DNA of 64,000 nt from Aedes albopictus (lineage: Eukaryota; Arthropoda; Insecta; Diptera; Culicidae), in NCBI RefSeq assembly GCF_035046485.1, contig NC_085138.1, positions 88,771,228 through 88,835,227 of the forward strand, in the 5' to 3' direction. The stretch's first letter is position 1; every line of letters starts with the position of its first letter. This document shows, one piece after another, positions 9,901 through 21,200 of the stretch. Position numbers and translations under genes: made by a program. The notes under the pieces were generated by a model that saw only the letters and a list, made by a program, of their open reading frames with translations, did not search any database and was not told the DNA's origin.

Positions 9901-12090
9901 CTTTTGAACTGTCTAATGGTATCCTAGAACTCGCTTGAATATGAGTCATCGAATCTACAAGCGGAATTTCTCTAGAGTCTTCCGGCTTACTACGAATAAA
10001 GCACAGACAGCCGTCTTACTTTACTCATTTTCCATCGTTTCCCTTCTTAACGGACTTTTCAAATATTCTGCAGTTCGCAAATCTCTCGCTCATGGCGCTC
10101 GCATCGTTTTTGCTCCTGTTTCACGTTTGCTCACTACCGCCACCTACTCAGTGGGTTTGCGGAACACCGCATAATTAGTGACGATGGTTTTAATCACACA
10201 TTGTTCCAAGTGACACATGTGTTTGTCTGTGAATAAGGTTTATACTTACATAGCAGAGTCTGTGTCTAGGCTCATACAAATATAGAGGCTTATAAATTTC
10301 TCCCTGAAACCCTCCCGACATCCCCTGAAGTTCCTTCGAACACACTGAGACTCTCTGACATGCTTTGAAACCACTCTGAAATCTCCCTTGACAACCCTAG
10401 CAAACGTCTCTTTTACGCTCCTGAAGCCCACTGAAACAGTCTGACTCACCTTCAGTTGCCTTGGAACGCCTTTAAAACTTGCTAGTGCTTCGGAATTAAT
10501 ACTGACTTGCATTCTGATGCCACCCTTGTTCTATGTGATGGCACCCAGCCATCTATGTTCTACCAAATGGGTTCTTTGATTGTATAGGAGTATCTGAGAA
10601 CTCCCTGGAGTAAAGACCATCTGATCTACAACTGTAATCATTGGTCTATTGGAGCATGAATGATATTAATGCTTACACAGCCTCATGTAGCTAAGTGCTA
10701 TCAAGTGGTGAATTCATTGTCAGTTTAAGGATCTCCAAGAACTTCCTTGAGTATAGGTCATCGAATCTACTAACGTATTTGGTTGTCTCTAAGAAATTTA
10801 CGCAATAGAGGAAATGTGAAATGAGCTTCTCAATTTCCCTGAAACCGCTCCGAAAGACCATTGAGACGCCTTGAAACGCCTCTGGAACCCCCATGAAATC
10901 CTCATGAAATTTACCCGAGAACCACTCTGAAATCTCCTGAAACGCATTAAACCGCCTTCAAACGCTTTGGAACGTCTCCAAATCTCCAAACGAGCCTCTG
11001 AGGCCCACTTAACTCTCTTTAACCGCTTTGAAATTTCTTGAAACGCCTTGAAACGCATTGAACGCCTTGAAACGATTTAAAACGCCCCTCAAGCTCCTAT
11101 GAAGCTTGTTAGAGCCCCCTAAAACCCTCCTAAAACCTCCTGGGACGCCCTGCGACGCATTTAAACACCTTGAAACGCCTTTTAGACCTCCATTTAACCT
11201 CCGTGAAATTCACCTGAAAGCCTCTGAAGCCCCTTAAAACCTATGTGAAACCTCTTGAAGTGCCCAGAAACACCTTGAAACGCATTGAAATGCCTTGAAA
11301 CGCTTTGAAACGCCCATGAAACTTTCGTGAAATTCACCTGCGAGCCTTTTAAGCCCCACTAAGGCCACCTGAACCTCCTGAAACGCCCTGAAACGCATTA
11401 AAACGCACTGATACGCCTTGAAACGCTTTGAAACGTTATGAAATGCCTCTAAAACCCCTTTAAAACCTCCGTGAAATTCACCTGAGATCCTCTGAAGCCC
11501 CTATAAACCTCTGTGAAACCTCCATGAGTATAGGTCATCGGATCTAACGTATTTGGTTGTCTCTAAGAAATTGAAGCAATAGAGGAAAAGTGAAATGGGC
11601 TGCTAAATTCCCCTGAAACCGCTCTGAAGACCATTGAGATGCCTTGAAACGCCTCTGGAACCCTCATGAAACCTCCGTGAAATTCACCTATGAGCCTCTT
11701 GCCCCCTCAAATTCATCGGAAACCTTCTGGAATGCCCTGAAACGCCCTGAAACGTATTGAAACGCTTTGAAACGCCTCTAAAACCCCCATGAAATCTCCG
11801 TGAAACTCACCTGACAGTTTCTGAAGCCCCACAAAACCTCTTTGAAACCTTCTGAAACGCCTTGAAGCACCTTTGAAACACAAATGAATTCCATGCGAAA
11901 TGCACCTGAAAGCCTCTCAAGCCCCCTAAAATACCTCTGAAACCTCCTGAAACGCTTAGGAACGCCTCTGAAACTCCCGTGAAGTTCACCTGAGAACCCT
12001 AAAAGCCCTCTGAAACATCCTGGAAAGCCCTGAAACGCATCTGACCCCCCTAAAAATCCCTTAAAATCCCTCTGACCATCCCCCTTTACA
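9901..12090. repeat. Degenerate minisatellite with core cctgaaacgcc / ccttgaaacgc
   Basis: Long run of imperfect 10-25 bp units built on (c)ttgaaacgcc, ctccgtgaaattcacctg and aagcccc. It is densest at 10300-12010. A recurring longer module (ctccaagaacttccttgag, ataggtcatcg, gtctctaagaaatt) appears near 9920, 10730 and 11520. All open frames here are repeat artefacts. The reverse-complement form recurs at 19.86-20.28, 24.0-25.0 and 63.4-64.0 kb. Confidence 0.8.
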
Positions 12091-12432
12091 TTTGAAAGCC
12101 TTGACCCCCTCCCTTTGCATCAGCAAGTCACTTGCCCTACTCAAACTTCATTGCAACCTTGAAATCCATTTAGGTAATGAACTGAATATATTTAGGTAAT
12201 GAATCCATTAAGGCAGCATCCATTTATTACGTAACGCTAAAATCATTCAGCAGCAAGAAGGTTCCGCTCGGAACTTCAGTTGAACTTAGCGGACATTAAA
12301 AGTGATTTTTGGAAAGTTGATCTTTAGATTACTATGTTAACCAGGGCTTCATATAAGCTTTTGACAAAGAAATTGTGCAAATGCTCACGTAACTCAAACC
12401 TACAGATGAACAGACTTATCTCTTAGAGAAAA

Positions 12433-13040
12433 CACAGAGAACAGACATTTAAGCACCGACGAACCGACGTGACAGCTAGAACAAATAAATTCAAATTTGT
12501 TGTCCACGACGCCATGATGAAAAATAGCCGAACACTATCGCCACCTCTATAACGGCTCGCGATGATTTGATAGCTCGACACCAAACCCCCGTGTGTTCAT
12601 ATAGGAAACGGTTCGCGTCTGTGCTGATTTGACAGAAGCGATCGCTCGCTTCGCTGGTCGACCGTTAAATTAGGGGGGGACAGTTTTGCATCGCCACTGT
12701 CACGTCGGTTCGTCGGTGATTTAAGCTCGAACAAAAGTACGTCGAAATCGTGTGTAAAGGATTTAAGTGTACCTCAACGCCACCAACGGAGACTGCCCCA
12801 CATGTAAAGTCGATTTGACCCCACGATGGCAGTGTTCATCGTTAAAATACACTAGCCCACAAAACGACACGAGCGTCAAACGGCCAAAAACGGCGAGCAC
12901 AGGAAACAAAAATGACAACACAACAATGTAAGTGATGGAACGCTAGCGCCACGCAACGGGAGCATAACCACATACTCTGATATGACCGTTACAAAGTTTT
13001 ACACAACGCAGAAAGCAAAGATAGACGTCTGTTCTCTGTG
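12433..13040. mobile_element. Non-autonomous DNA transposon, cacagagaacagac termini, 7-bp target duplication
   Basis: Terminal inverted repeats cacagagaacagac and gtctgttctctgtg lie exactly at the ends and are flanked by gagaaaa on both sides (12426-12432 and 13041-13047). An internal inverted pair occurs at about 12448-12475 and 12698-12726, based on caccgacgaaccgacgtgac. There is no transposase frame. A shorter relative with the same termini and duplication length is at 19379-19671. Confidence 0.8.
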
Positions 13041-15696
13041 GAGAAAATTCATCCACAACTTTTGCTCGATGTCTTTTTCATGAGCACACTGCCACCTGTT
13101 GGTAGAACCGCGCGAGAGACTGTCGGCCAGAATGGATTTCGATGTAACGCTTGTCTAACACGCACACTACTACACAAATCGCCTGTAATTTTCGTTTGCA
13201 TCATTCAGCAACGTGTACACTGGCAAACATGAAAGCGAACGAACACTAGCGCCTCTGGTGGAAGGATCGCGGAAATCATACGAAATTTGAATTGATCGTT
13301 AAATGCATGTGCCAAGCCGTTTTGAAGAGTGTTACGTCTGTTTGTCTGTGTCAAAACGGTTTAGCACTATACCGAAAAAGAGCTTTGTTCCAGCTGGATA
13401 ACTCGGAAGCCTGAAACAAAATTGTAGCTCGCATTTTATGAGTTCACTCGCCCTAAATTTAAGCGTGCTGATTCTGGTTGAAGTGTGAAATTTGCAGCAA
13501 TAATAACTCAAACGAGCAGAAAGAACCCTTAAAACCTTGCCAAAAAAAATAATGAAGTACCCCAGAACAATGGAACGCCAGCTCGCAACCGTTCAAGAAT
13601 TTCGTACCTCTTTCGACGCGGCACACAACAACGGTTATGGATGTAAATAAACCATTTCCTGCACAGCAGGTCGCGAAATTTTCATTGATGTCGGCAAATG
13701 TGTCGGTCGGCTTTTTTGCGTACTTCTTGTCCGAAAGTTTTTATTATAGGTAGGTACTCTGTACCGTATACAAGCGCAGGACGGCTTCGGCAGTCCATTT
13801 CATTTTACGAGCCATTTCACCGACCGAGTTGATGAATCGCAATTGATGAAGTACTCAGTGCTCTCATGATCGAAATTATTCCGCGAAGATCACATCGCGG
13901 TCATCAGCGTCGTCAAATTTTCTGCAATGGCTCGTAAAATGTTAAAACGCCACAATCTTTACCCTCTGGAAATTGCGCGGAGAATCGCGCTTCTTATGTT
14001 TCAAACACAGAATGAGATAGAGAGGCAGAGCATCATATAAGTACAAACAGCCTGAAGGAGTCGCGGCTGACGCCGCCGACACCGATTATGTTTCATCCTA
14101 TCAAGTTCTGTGAGCACAGAAGAGCACTGTGTTCCAACAAGTATACACAATCTTCTGCTCAACGGCGGCAGCTTAATTATGAATTAACACTTTATTTATT
14201 ACGCGCCTACGGTTTCTGTACCAGTGGTGGGTTAGTTGGTAACATCGCTTCTAAACTACCTTTGCGCAGTCAGTGGTCGTCATCTGTCCGTGGTGCAATT
14301 GGGTGGCCCATCCATAAACTAAATGTTTTGAACATAAAACTTAAAAATTTTCAATTTATTATGTTGTACTTCTAGAAGACATGGTAAAAGTTTAACTAAA
14401 TCGTTCATTGAGGGACTAATCAACGAGCTACTATGCGGAAGAAATGGAGTTTCAGGTGTTCACGAATAGATGGCGCTGTTAATGATGATATTAGTGGATT
14501 TGCAGATTTTTTCAAGGTGTTATACCAAACAACTTAATCAAAAAGTCACGGGATGATTTAACGTATGTTGTTAAATTTAACCCTATCCCGGACGGCCTCA
14601 AATTTGATAAACGATAACAGCACCACCTAGGTGTCAACATCTTAAATTATACAATTTTTTATCTTATTTGGCCAGCGACAACTTTGTTGAGCGCTAATTA
14701 ATTCAATATTTTATATGTTATTTATGAGGATCCAAAACTGAAATTTAAAAAAGCTACACCTAAGAATCTTAGATGCTTCAGTTTCTACTAGGACTACCCT
14801 AATGATACAATCGTCGTTAGCGTCAGCCGATTCACGCGCGTTCTTGAAGTCTTGGCTTCAAAAGTCACTGCTGCGACGACAACGACGACGACGACGGACG
14901 TGTCGGATAAGTGATACTTGGCCCAGGTCCTCTTCTGTGAGCCAATTCCGCCGAGCCGGCCGTCTCCGACAGAATGTGCAGTCAGTGTTAGTTCACTCGG
15001 CTCTTATGACGCGAATAGTTGGCAATTAAATTAAAATAGCAACATGGTAAAAGAGGCGAGTCAGACGAACGGCGGGCCGGCGGGTGCACATTTTCATTAG
15101 GTCGCGCACACCTGAACCCCACCATTCACCAACCAGCCGTTGTTCGTTTCGAAGGTACAGAGATGGGGGGATGTAGTCCTCCTCAACTGCCAAGTACACC
15201 AAGCGCCCGCGAAAGGTTTCAGATAGCAATTAGGGACGAGGCCTTTTGGAAAAACGACGCTCAGTCCATCATCCTGGGCTTGCACACACTGCAGCTCACG
15301 GAGCGAGAGAGGCTCTTTAGGTTACCAAGAGGACGTACTACACCAGCACCAGCGGTCCATTCATGGAATGAAAGGGAAAAAACACGAGAAGAGCCTTGAG
15401 CGACTGTAATCCAAAGAAAAGTAATTAAGCGATTCCCACTTGCATCCTCTCTGTGTAGGTAGATGGATACAGGACTCGGTCGGTTGCATCTGATGGAGGA
15501 CTACGGGAACCAGGAGTGATGGATGACGTCAATGCAGTTGGGACCGATTGGCAGTTTCGTTTTGGACACAAACATTGAAAAAGAGTGTGAATTGGAAACG
15601 TTTATCATTTGTTAATTTGGAGTTCATTAAATTGTTCTGAAATTTTAGCTCCAGAATTTATTCGGAATTTAAAAAATGCAAGGGCTCAGCAATAAT
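13041..15696. other. Unassigned DNA
   Basis: 2.6 kb with only short open frames and no recognised domain. It holds a short acg-rich run near 14875-14900 and AT-rich stretches at 14.4-14.8 kb. Nothing supports a gene. Confidence 0.35.
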
Positions 15697-16924
15697 CAAT
15701 TCAGTTACAAATTTTGAAAACGACGTATAATCAATGCTACACCATTGATTACACTAGTTTACAGCATTTTTGAACTCGGTAAGCTGATGATCATTTATGG
15801 TGTAGAATCATGCCCTGAGTTCGAAATCGCGAAGGAAAAAAATTACAGTAGAGCAGAAATTTTGTCGACTTTCCATACTAGGTTGATGATTTGAAATCGA
15901 TTTTTGTTCTATTTTTAAGCAACGTCGCTCACTTCACATACACTGTGGTGCATAATTGATCGGACAAACGCCGATTTTCATACAAAATGGCCAAGTTTAA
16001 GATGCTGTATCTATGGTTTGCTTTGTTGGATTGAGTTCAATTTTTGACACGGAACTACAAATATGCTGAATTTTGTGTATACAAAGTATAAAATATTTTC
16101 GTTCACAGGTCTGGGCGTGGCAAGGCGTTGAAAATATTGCAATAGTGATCGGACAGCGGTACCCTTTTGATTTACACGCGTGCCGCTGTCCGATCACTTT
16201 TGCAATTTTTTCAACGCCTTGCCACGCCCAGACCTGTGAACGAAAACATTTTATACTTTGTATACACAAAATTCAGCATATTTGTAGTTCCGTGTCAAAA
16301 ATTGAGCTCAATCCATCAAAGCAAACCATACTTACAGCATCTCAAACTTGGCCATTTTGTATGAAAATCGGCGTTTGTCCGATCAATTATGCACCACAGT
16401 GTATCTCATTCTCCGTAATCAATGCTCCGATTGAGCTGATTTTTTTACTGTAACTCGCCTACATATGGTATGTCAAATAAACGTTGAGAAAGAATTTTTA
16501 AATTGTTTTTTTCTTATTGAAAAAATACATTTCTTCAAAAAATTTTGGGAATTTGGCTAAAATTTAAGAAAATCGTCCCTAAAGCTCACCAATATCTTGA
16601 ATTTCATCAATCTGACGCAAAATCTGTATTCAGATGATTGAATGGTATTGTATTCAGCTTTCAATTGATGAAAAAAGATTTAAAATTGGTTGAACAAAAC
16701 GCAATATATTTGAATTTTAGTAAATTACATATTTTGAAAAGTTGTAAAACTCGATATTGAGCTAAAACTCAAAAACTGTTCTACTTAAAATTTTTTGAAG
16801 GTCGGTTTCGAAATCAGCACTAAATTGTGCTTCAAAAATTTTGGTCATTGACAGAAGTTCACGACTTTCGTTTTATTTTGTAAACTTGTGTTATACGTCG
16901 TTTTCAAAATTTGTTACTGAATTG
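15697..16924. mobile_element. Candidate element bounded by caattcagt / actgaattg inverted ends
   Basis: Left end caattcagttacaaattt followed by tgaaaacgacgtataa. The right end is its near-exact reverse complement (ttatacgtcgttttcaaaat, then ttgttactgaattg). The interior is AT-rich and non-coding, with the palindromic MITE 15941-16401 inserted in it. No clear target duplication was found. The same end motif forms a hairpin at 46405-46490. Confidence 0.5.
15941..16401. mobile_element. Palindromic MITE, TA target, Tc1/mariner-type
   Basis: 461 bp that fold back along nearly the whole length: each half carries gatcggacaaacgccgattt, tccgtgtcaaaaattgag and caggtctgggcgtggcaagg in opposite directions. 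The ends are cactgtggtgcataatt and aattatgcaccacagtg, flanked by TA (15939-15940 and 16402-16403). TA targets with CACTG ends fit the Tc1/mariner superfamily. Open frames within are artefacts of the palindrome. Confidence 0.88.
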
Positions 16925-16999
16925 CAGGATTAAGAACAGCAGTTACTTACACAAGGAACCAAGGCATTAGTCTTATCATCAACGTGTAAGTACTGATGT

Positions 17000-17425
17000 T
17001 CCCATTCGTAACTAAAGCAATGCCGGCGCTGACCGTGACTGCCTAGATGTCAATCTAAAGCACTTCGATACAGAAACAGCTGGCTCATGATCATTGAAGT
17101 CAGGTGTTGCATCAACCATTTTGTTTCCAGCGATGGAAGTGTTTGCTGAATTCAGCTCCTTGATTTGAGTTCGACATGCGATTACTAACTCCGATCTTGA
17201 GTTGGCTGAAACAAGTACTTTAATAGCAGCCTGGCAATCTGAGCAAAAGTTATGGCTTTGCCCATTACGTGTTGCTGAATTGCACTGATTGCAGCAGAGA
17301 GTTCAGTGCAGTGTCTACCAAGTGAGTAAGACTGATTTAGCCTTAGTTCACGAGAGTGGACTCCAGCACCTGTTCCACCTTCGAGAAGGGAGCCATCAGT
17401 GTAACATACGATACCGTCTGAATCT
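17000..17425 (-). pseudogene. Non-LTR retrotransposon RNase H domain, decayed
   Basis: Read on the minus strand, 17425 to about 17270 gives VCYTDGSLLEGGTGAGVHSR followed by ELRLNQSYSLGRHCTELSAA, a clear RNase H start with the first Asp (YTDGS) and the catalytic Glu (CTELSAA). After a frame change it continues with CSDCQAAIKVLVSANSRSEL, holding the next catalytic Asp, then VIACRTQIKELNSAN. The usual WVPGH segment is missing. This resembles the C-terminal RNase H of I, LOA, R1 or Jockey-type elements, whose role is to remove RNA during target-primed reverse transcription. No reverse transcriptase is attached, there are frameshifts, and the fragment is dead. The clade is uncertain. Confidence 0.7.
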
Positions 17426-17564
17426 CCGAACCTCGCTGCTGAGCGCCCATCAACTTATCCATATATTCTAATAACATTATCTGAAAGAGCAAATTTTGAT
17501 CATTCAGATAATGGTGTTCCTTTAGGTGGGCGGTGTGAAACCAAGAAACAGAACTAGTTATAAT

Positions 17565-17967
17565 CAGGAATGGGAACACTCACTTGCAAAGAGTCACACT
17601 CACTTGCTATTTTCTCAGTTCAGAAGCGTGCAATCAACAAACGATGTATGGACGACTTTTGCCTTGTGGTTTTGTCTAAAAGTTTGCCGAATAGAGCAGG
17701 GGTCGCTCACGCATTTCAAAGTCGTGACAGAGCTGTAAAAGCGACTCTCCACGAGGTGAGTGTAATTTACATTCACCTCGTGGAGAGTTGCCTTCACAGC
17801 TCCTTCACGACTTCGATATGCGTGTGCGACTCCTACTCTATTTGGCAAACTTTTAGACAAAACCACAAGGCAAAAGTCGTCCCTACATCGTTTTTTGATT
17901 ACGTGCTTATAAGCTGAGAAAACAGCAAGTGAGTGTAACTCTTTGCAAGTGAGTGTTCCCATCCTTG
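17565..17967. mobile_element. Foldback hAT-type MITE, 8-bp target duplication (copy 1)
   Basis: Ends caggaatgggaacactc and gagtgttcccatccttg are flanked by gttataat on both sides (17557-17564 and 17968-17975). Both halves carry the same sequence in opposite directions (tggacgacttttgccttgtg, tctccacgaggtgagtgtaa), so the element forms a hairpin of about 200 bp per arm. An 8-bp duplication with CA..TG ends fits hAT elements. A second copy lies at 40467. Confidence 0.85.
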
Positions 17968-18241
17968 GTTATAATAACAGTTTCAAGCTAAAGCATTTAA
18001 GCATGCCTTAAGGTGAGCGTGAGACATCAAGAAGTCCTTTTTAAATTTTACATAGAAACTTAAGAAGCACAAATCGGGCGAATGAAGCATCGAACTACGT
18101 TGCATTAGTTTATCCTGTCTTTACCCACTTGTTAAAAGAGGCATGATTATCCTAACCAGACGCGTTTGTGGACAAATTCTCAAGATAAGTGCTCTTGAAA
18201 CCGCGAGTAGGGGCGCAAGGCTACCATTGCATTGTGACAGC

Positions 18242-18380
18242 CGGGCCCGTGCACAGAGAAGACGACAAGGGAGGGATTTTTCCTAATTTTGGCAAAGAGC
18301 GGAGGGGTGCCTATTATATGGAACATCGGCAATGGGAGGGGTTAAACCCCAAAAACCCCTCCCTTGTGCACGGGCTTGGT
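18242..18380. mobile_element. Small inverted-repeat element, possible MITE
   Basis: ccgggcccgtgcaca at the left and tgtgcacgggcttgg at the right, each joined internally to a gggaggg / ccctccc segment. Flanks tgacag and tggcag could be an imperfect duplication, so the boundaries are tentative. Confidence 0.45.
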
Positions 18381-18399
18381 GGCAGCTATATTTGTGCTT

Positions 18400-19370
18400 C
18401 CTGATGTTTCTCCTTAAGAGTGGTTTGTTTGTTTGTCTTGTACAGTCAAAATGATTGTTGGGAAGCCCTGCGGAGCATTTTCGTTTTCAAATGTTGCTCC
18501 AGAAATGTTGAGTCGTTTGAATTTTGTTCATAGATGACGTCAGTAAGCATGGAAATTTGATATCTCATATATCTCATGATTCTGATCACTCGGAAATATG
18601 ATATCTTCAGTAAAGCAGTTCAGTACACCAAGAATTTACAAATGATACACCTTAAGATGCGGAATTCTACACAAAGATGGTGTTAGAAATGATACATATT
18701 TTTTATTCCACATATTCATAGAGCTTGGTTATTTAAAAAGACAATGTCTTCGGCAAAGTTGCTAGGTATGTCGAGGGCTTACAGATGAGGTCCGCTTGAT
18801 TCGCAAATCCATAATCAGGTGGCGCTAGTGAGCATAGTCACATCTCATATATCTCAGGCTCCCTAACACAGAGAACTCACTAGTACCTGCACCTATTGTG
18901 GAGTTTCGAATCAATCGGCATATCATTTGTTGGTCCTTGACCTATCCAACGACTTTACCGAAAATACCATCTTTCTAACCGATGAGGATCTTGATATGTA
19001 TAATATATAAATGATCATGATCATTAGTGCCACCTATGTGTGGAGTGTCGAATCAAACGGTCCATCATCTGGAAGTCTTGAAACAACCTAACAACTTTAC
19101 CGAAATCCCCATCTTAATTCTAAATTATTCAAATCCTGTGAAAGGGTGCCGGTACCAATAGGACAGATCAGTGAAGTACTAGATTTGTAGTAATGAGCTG
19201 AATTTTAGTATGGTGAGAAGGTCAATTATCCGTTTCTACAATAAAATTCTGCAAAAAGCGTGGGTATTATGAATCCTTGCCTAATTTGATGCTGTTTGAG
19301 CAAAACGTTGGGCAACAGTGTTGTTATTTTCTCCATTTCTTGTAACATAACGTGCCCCATTATGACATTA
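18400..19370. other. Unassigned non-coding DNA with recurring ggtggcgctagt motif
   Basis: No reading frame worth naming. Short phrases such as ggcaaagtt and ggtggcgctagt also occur at 25.2-25.55 kb, so both may derive from one interspersed repeat whose limits I cannot define. Confidence 0.35.
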
Positions 19371-19378
19371 CCTACGAT

Positions 19379-19671
19379 CACAGAGAACAGACATCCAGGC
19401 TAGAACAAATTTCATTCGGAAAGTTGTGTAAGGATTTGAATCTTTACTTGAGTATGGTTGCAAACCAATACACGATGACAACACTAACGCCACCAAACAC
19501 CGTATTGCCACAGTCAGTGGTGAATTGAAACATTTCAAGTGGTGAATTAAATTGGTATGGGAAATTAACCGATTGCAGCGCCACGCTATTACCACTTGTG
19601 TTGCCGATTTCAAATGGCCGTTAAATTCCTTACACAGTTTTGGAACTGGACTTGGATGTCTGTTCTCTGTG
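19379..19671. mobile_element. Short member of the cacagagaacagac MITE family, 7-bp target duplication
   Basis: 293 bp with ends cacagagaacagacatcca and tggatgtctgttctctgtg, flanked by ctacgat on both sides (19372-19378 and 19672-19678). After the left end it shares gctagaacaaat with the 12433 copy. There is no coding capacity. Confidence 0.88.
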
Positions 19672-19854
19672 CTACGATTGAGCCCCAAATAAATGAACTA
19701 GTTTAAAAAAAGACACTACCTAAGGAAAACTATTTGTACAAAAATAACGAGAAGACCAACGAATGTCATTAAAATGTTAAAAGATAGCTTAGTTTCCATA
19801 CTTTACAGGAAAAAAAAAATATAGAAACGGGGCGTCAAAGTCAAATCACGGTAG

Positions 19855-20290
19855 ATGTGAAAAGGTTTCAGGGGGTTACAAGATGGCTCAGTGGGGCTTC
19901 TAGGTACGTTTCAAGGGGTTATAGGGTGCTAAAGGGAGGTTTCAGAAGCGTTTTAGAGGGTTTCAAGGGATTCCATGATATTTCAGGGGCGTTACCTGAT
20001 GTCCGAATGGGTGTCACGAGCATTTCGGAGGCATTTCAGATAGTTTCCGAGGATTTTCGACGGCTTCCCGAGACGGTCCAGATGAATTTCGGCGGATTTA
20101 AGAGACTTAACATAGGCGTTTTCAGGGGTTTCGGAGGGTTTCAGATGCGTTACATGGGGTCCGAGGGGGTTTAAGGAGAATTTAAAAGTTTATCAATAAG
20201 CTATAGAGACGGCTTCGGAGATTTCAGAGGGTCCCAGGTACGTGACGAGTGGTCCGACGGGATTTCATGAGGTTCCGGACGATTTTCAGC
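19855..20290. repeat. Minisatellite, ggtttcagagg form
   Basis: Reverse-complement orientation of the GAAACGCC minisatellite at 9.9-12.1 kb: repeated gcgttttcaggggtttc-like units. The 105-codon open frame across it follows from the repeat and has no domain. Confidence 0.75.
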
Positions 20291-20319
20291 GAACTTAGGT
20301 GTAAATATCCCTCTCGGTC

Positions 20320-20392
<73 letters not shown>

Positions 20393-20891
20393 GATAAGAG
20401 ATGAGATATGAGAGATGAAAGATCAGAAATGATAGATGAGGGATTAGAGATGGGAGGTAAGAGAAAAGAGATGAGAGATGATGATAAAGATGAAAGGTGA
20501 GAGATGAAGGTAATGATGATGATGATGAGAAGCTGACAAATGAGAGATTTAAAAAACAAGAAATGAGAGATGAGAGACGGGAGATAAGATGTGAGAGATG
20601 AGAAGTGAGGGATGATAGATGAGAGGTGAGAGATGAGAGATGAGATATGAGAGGTAAAAGATGAGAGATAAGAGATAAAAGATCACAAATCAGAAATCAG
20701 AGATGAGAGATGACAGATAAGAGATGGGAGATCAGAGAAGAGATACGAGATATGAGAGATGCAAGATGAGAGATGAGAGGTTAAAAAAAACAAGAGGCGA
20801 GAGATCAGAAGTGAGAGATGGGAGGTAAGAGATGACGATGATGATGATGATGATGATGATGATGAGATGACAGATGGTGAAGATGATGATA

Positions 20892-20934
<43 letters not shown>

Positions 20935-21200
20935 CATGAGAGATTAGAAATGAGAGATGATAGATGAGAGATGAGAGGCTAAAAAACAAGAGATAATACT
21001 AGATATAAGATGGAAGATAACATAAAAGGGATGAGAGATGATAGGCTAAAAAACCAAGAGACGATAGACCAAAGATCAGAGATGAGAAATGGAAGATACA
21101 AAAGAGAGGAATGCGAAGTGAGAGATGAGAGATGATTAAAGATCAGAGATAAGAGATGACAGATGAGAGATAGCAGATGAGAGATATGAGAAAAGAGGAG
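20320..21200. repeat. Simple-repeat block: (ATG)n tracts within a gagagatga minisatellite
   Basis: Uninterrupted trinucleotide tracts at 20320-20392, about 20835-20874 and 20881-20934 sit in about 0.8 kb of imperfect gagagatga and gagatgaga units. The predicted poly-His, poly-Ser and poly-Ile frames are artefacts of the repeat. The long tracts are likely to be length-variable. Confidence 0.9.

Noticed and set aside
16073..16453. 126-codon open frame on the plus strand and its minus-strand twin
   Set aside because: Both are produced by the palindromic MITE; each frame mirrors the other and has no domain.
17570..17962. 115-codon frames on both strands with near-identical protein
   Set aside because: Artefact of the foldback hAT-type element; the same pair reappears in the copy at 40.5 kb.
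20224..20989. Open frames encoding long His, Ser and Ile runs
   Set aside because: They are direct translations of the (ATG)n tracts and have no other protein-like feature.
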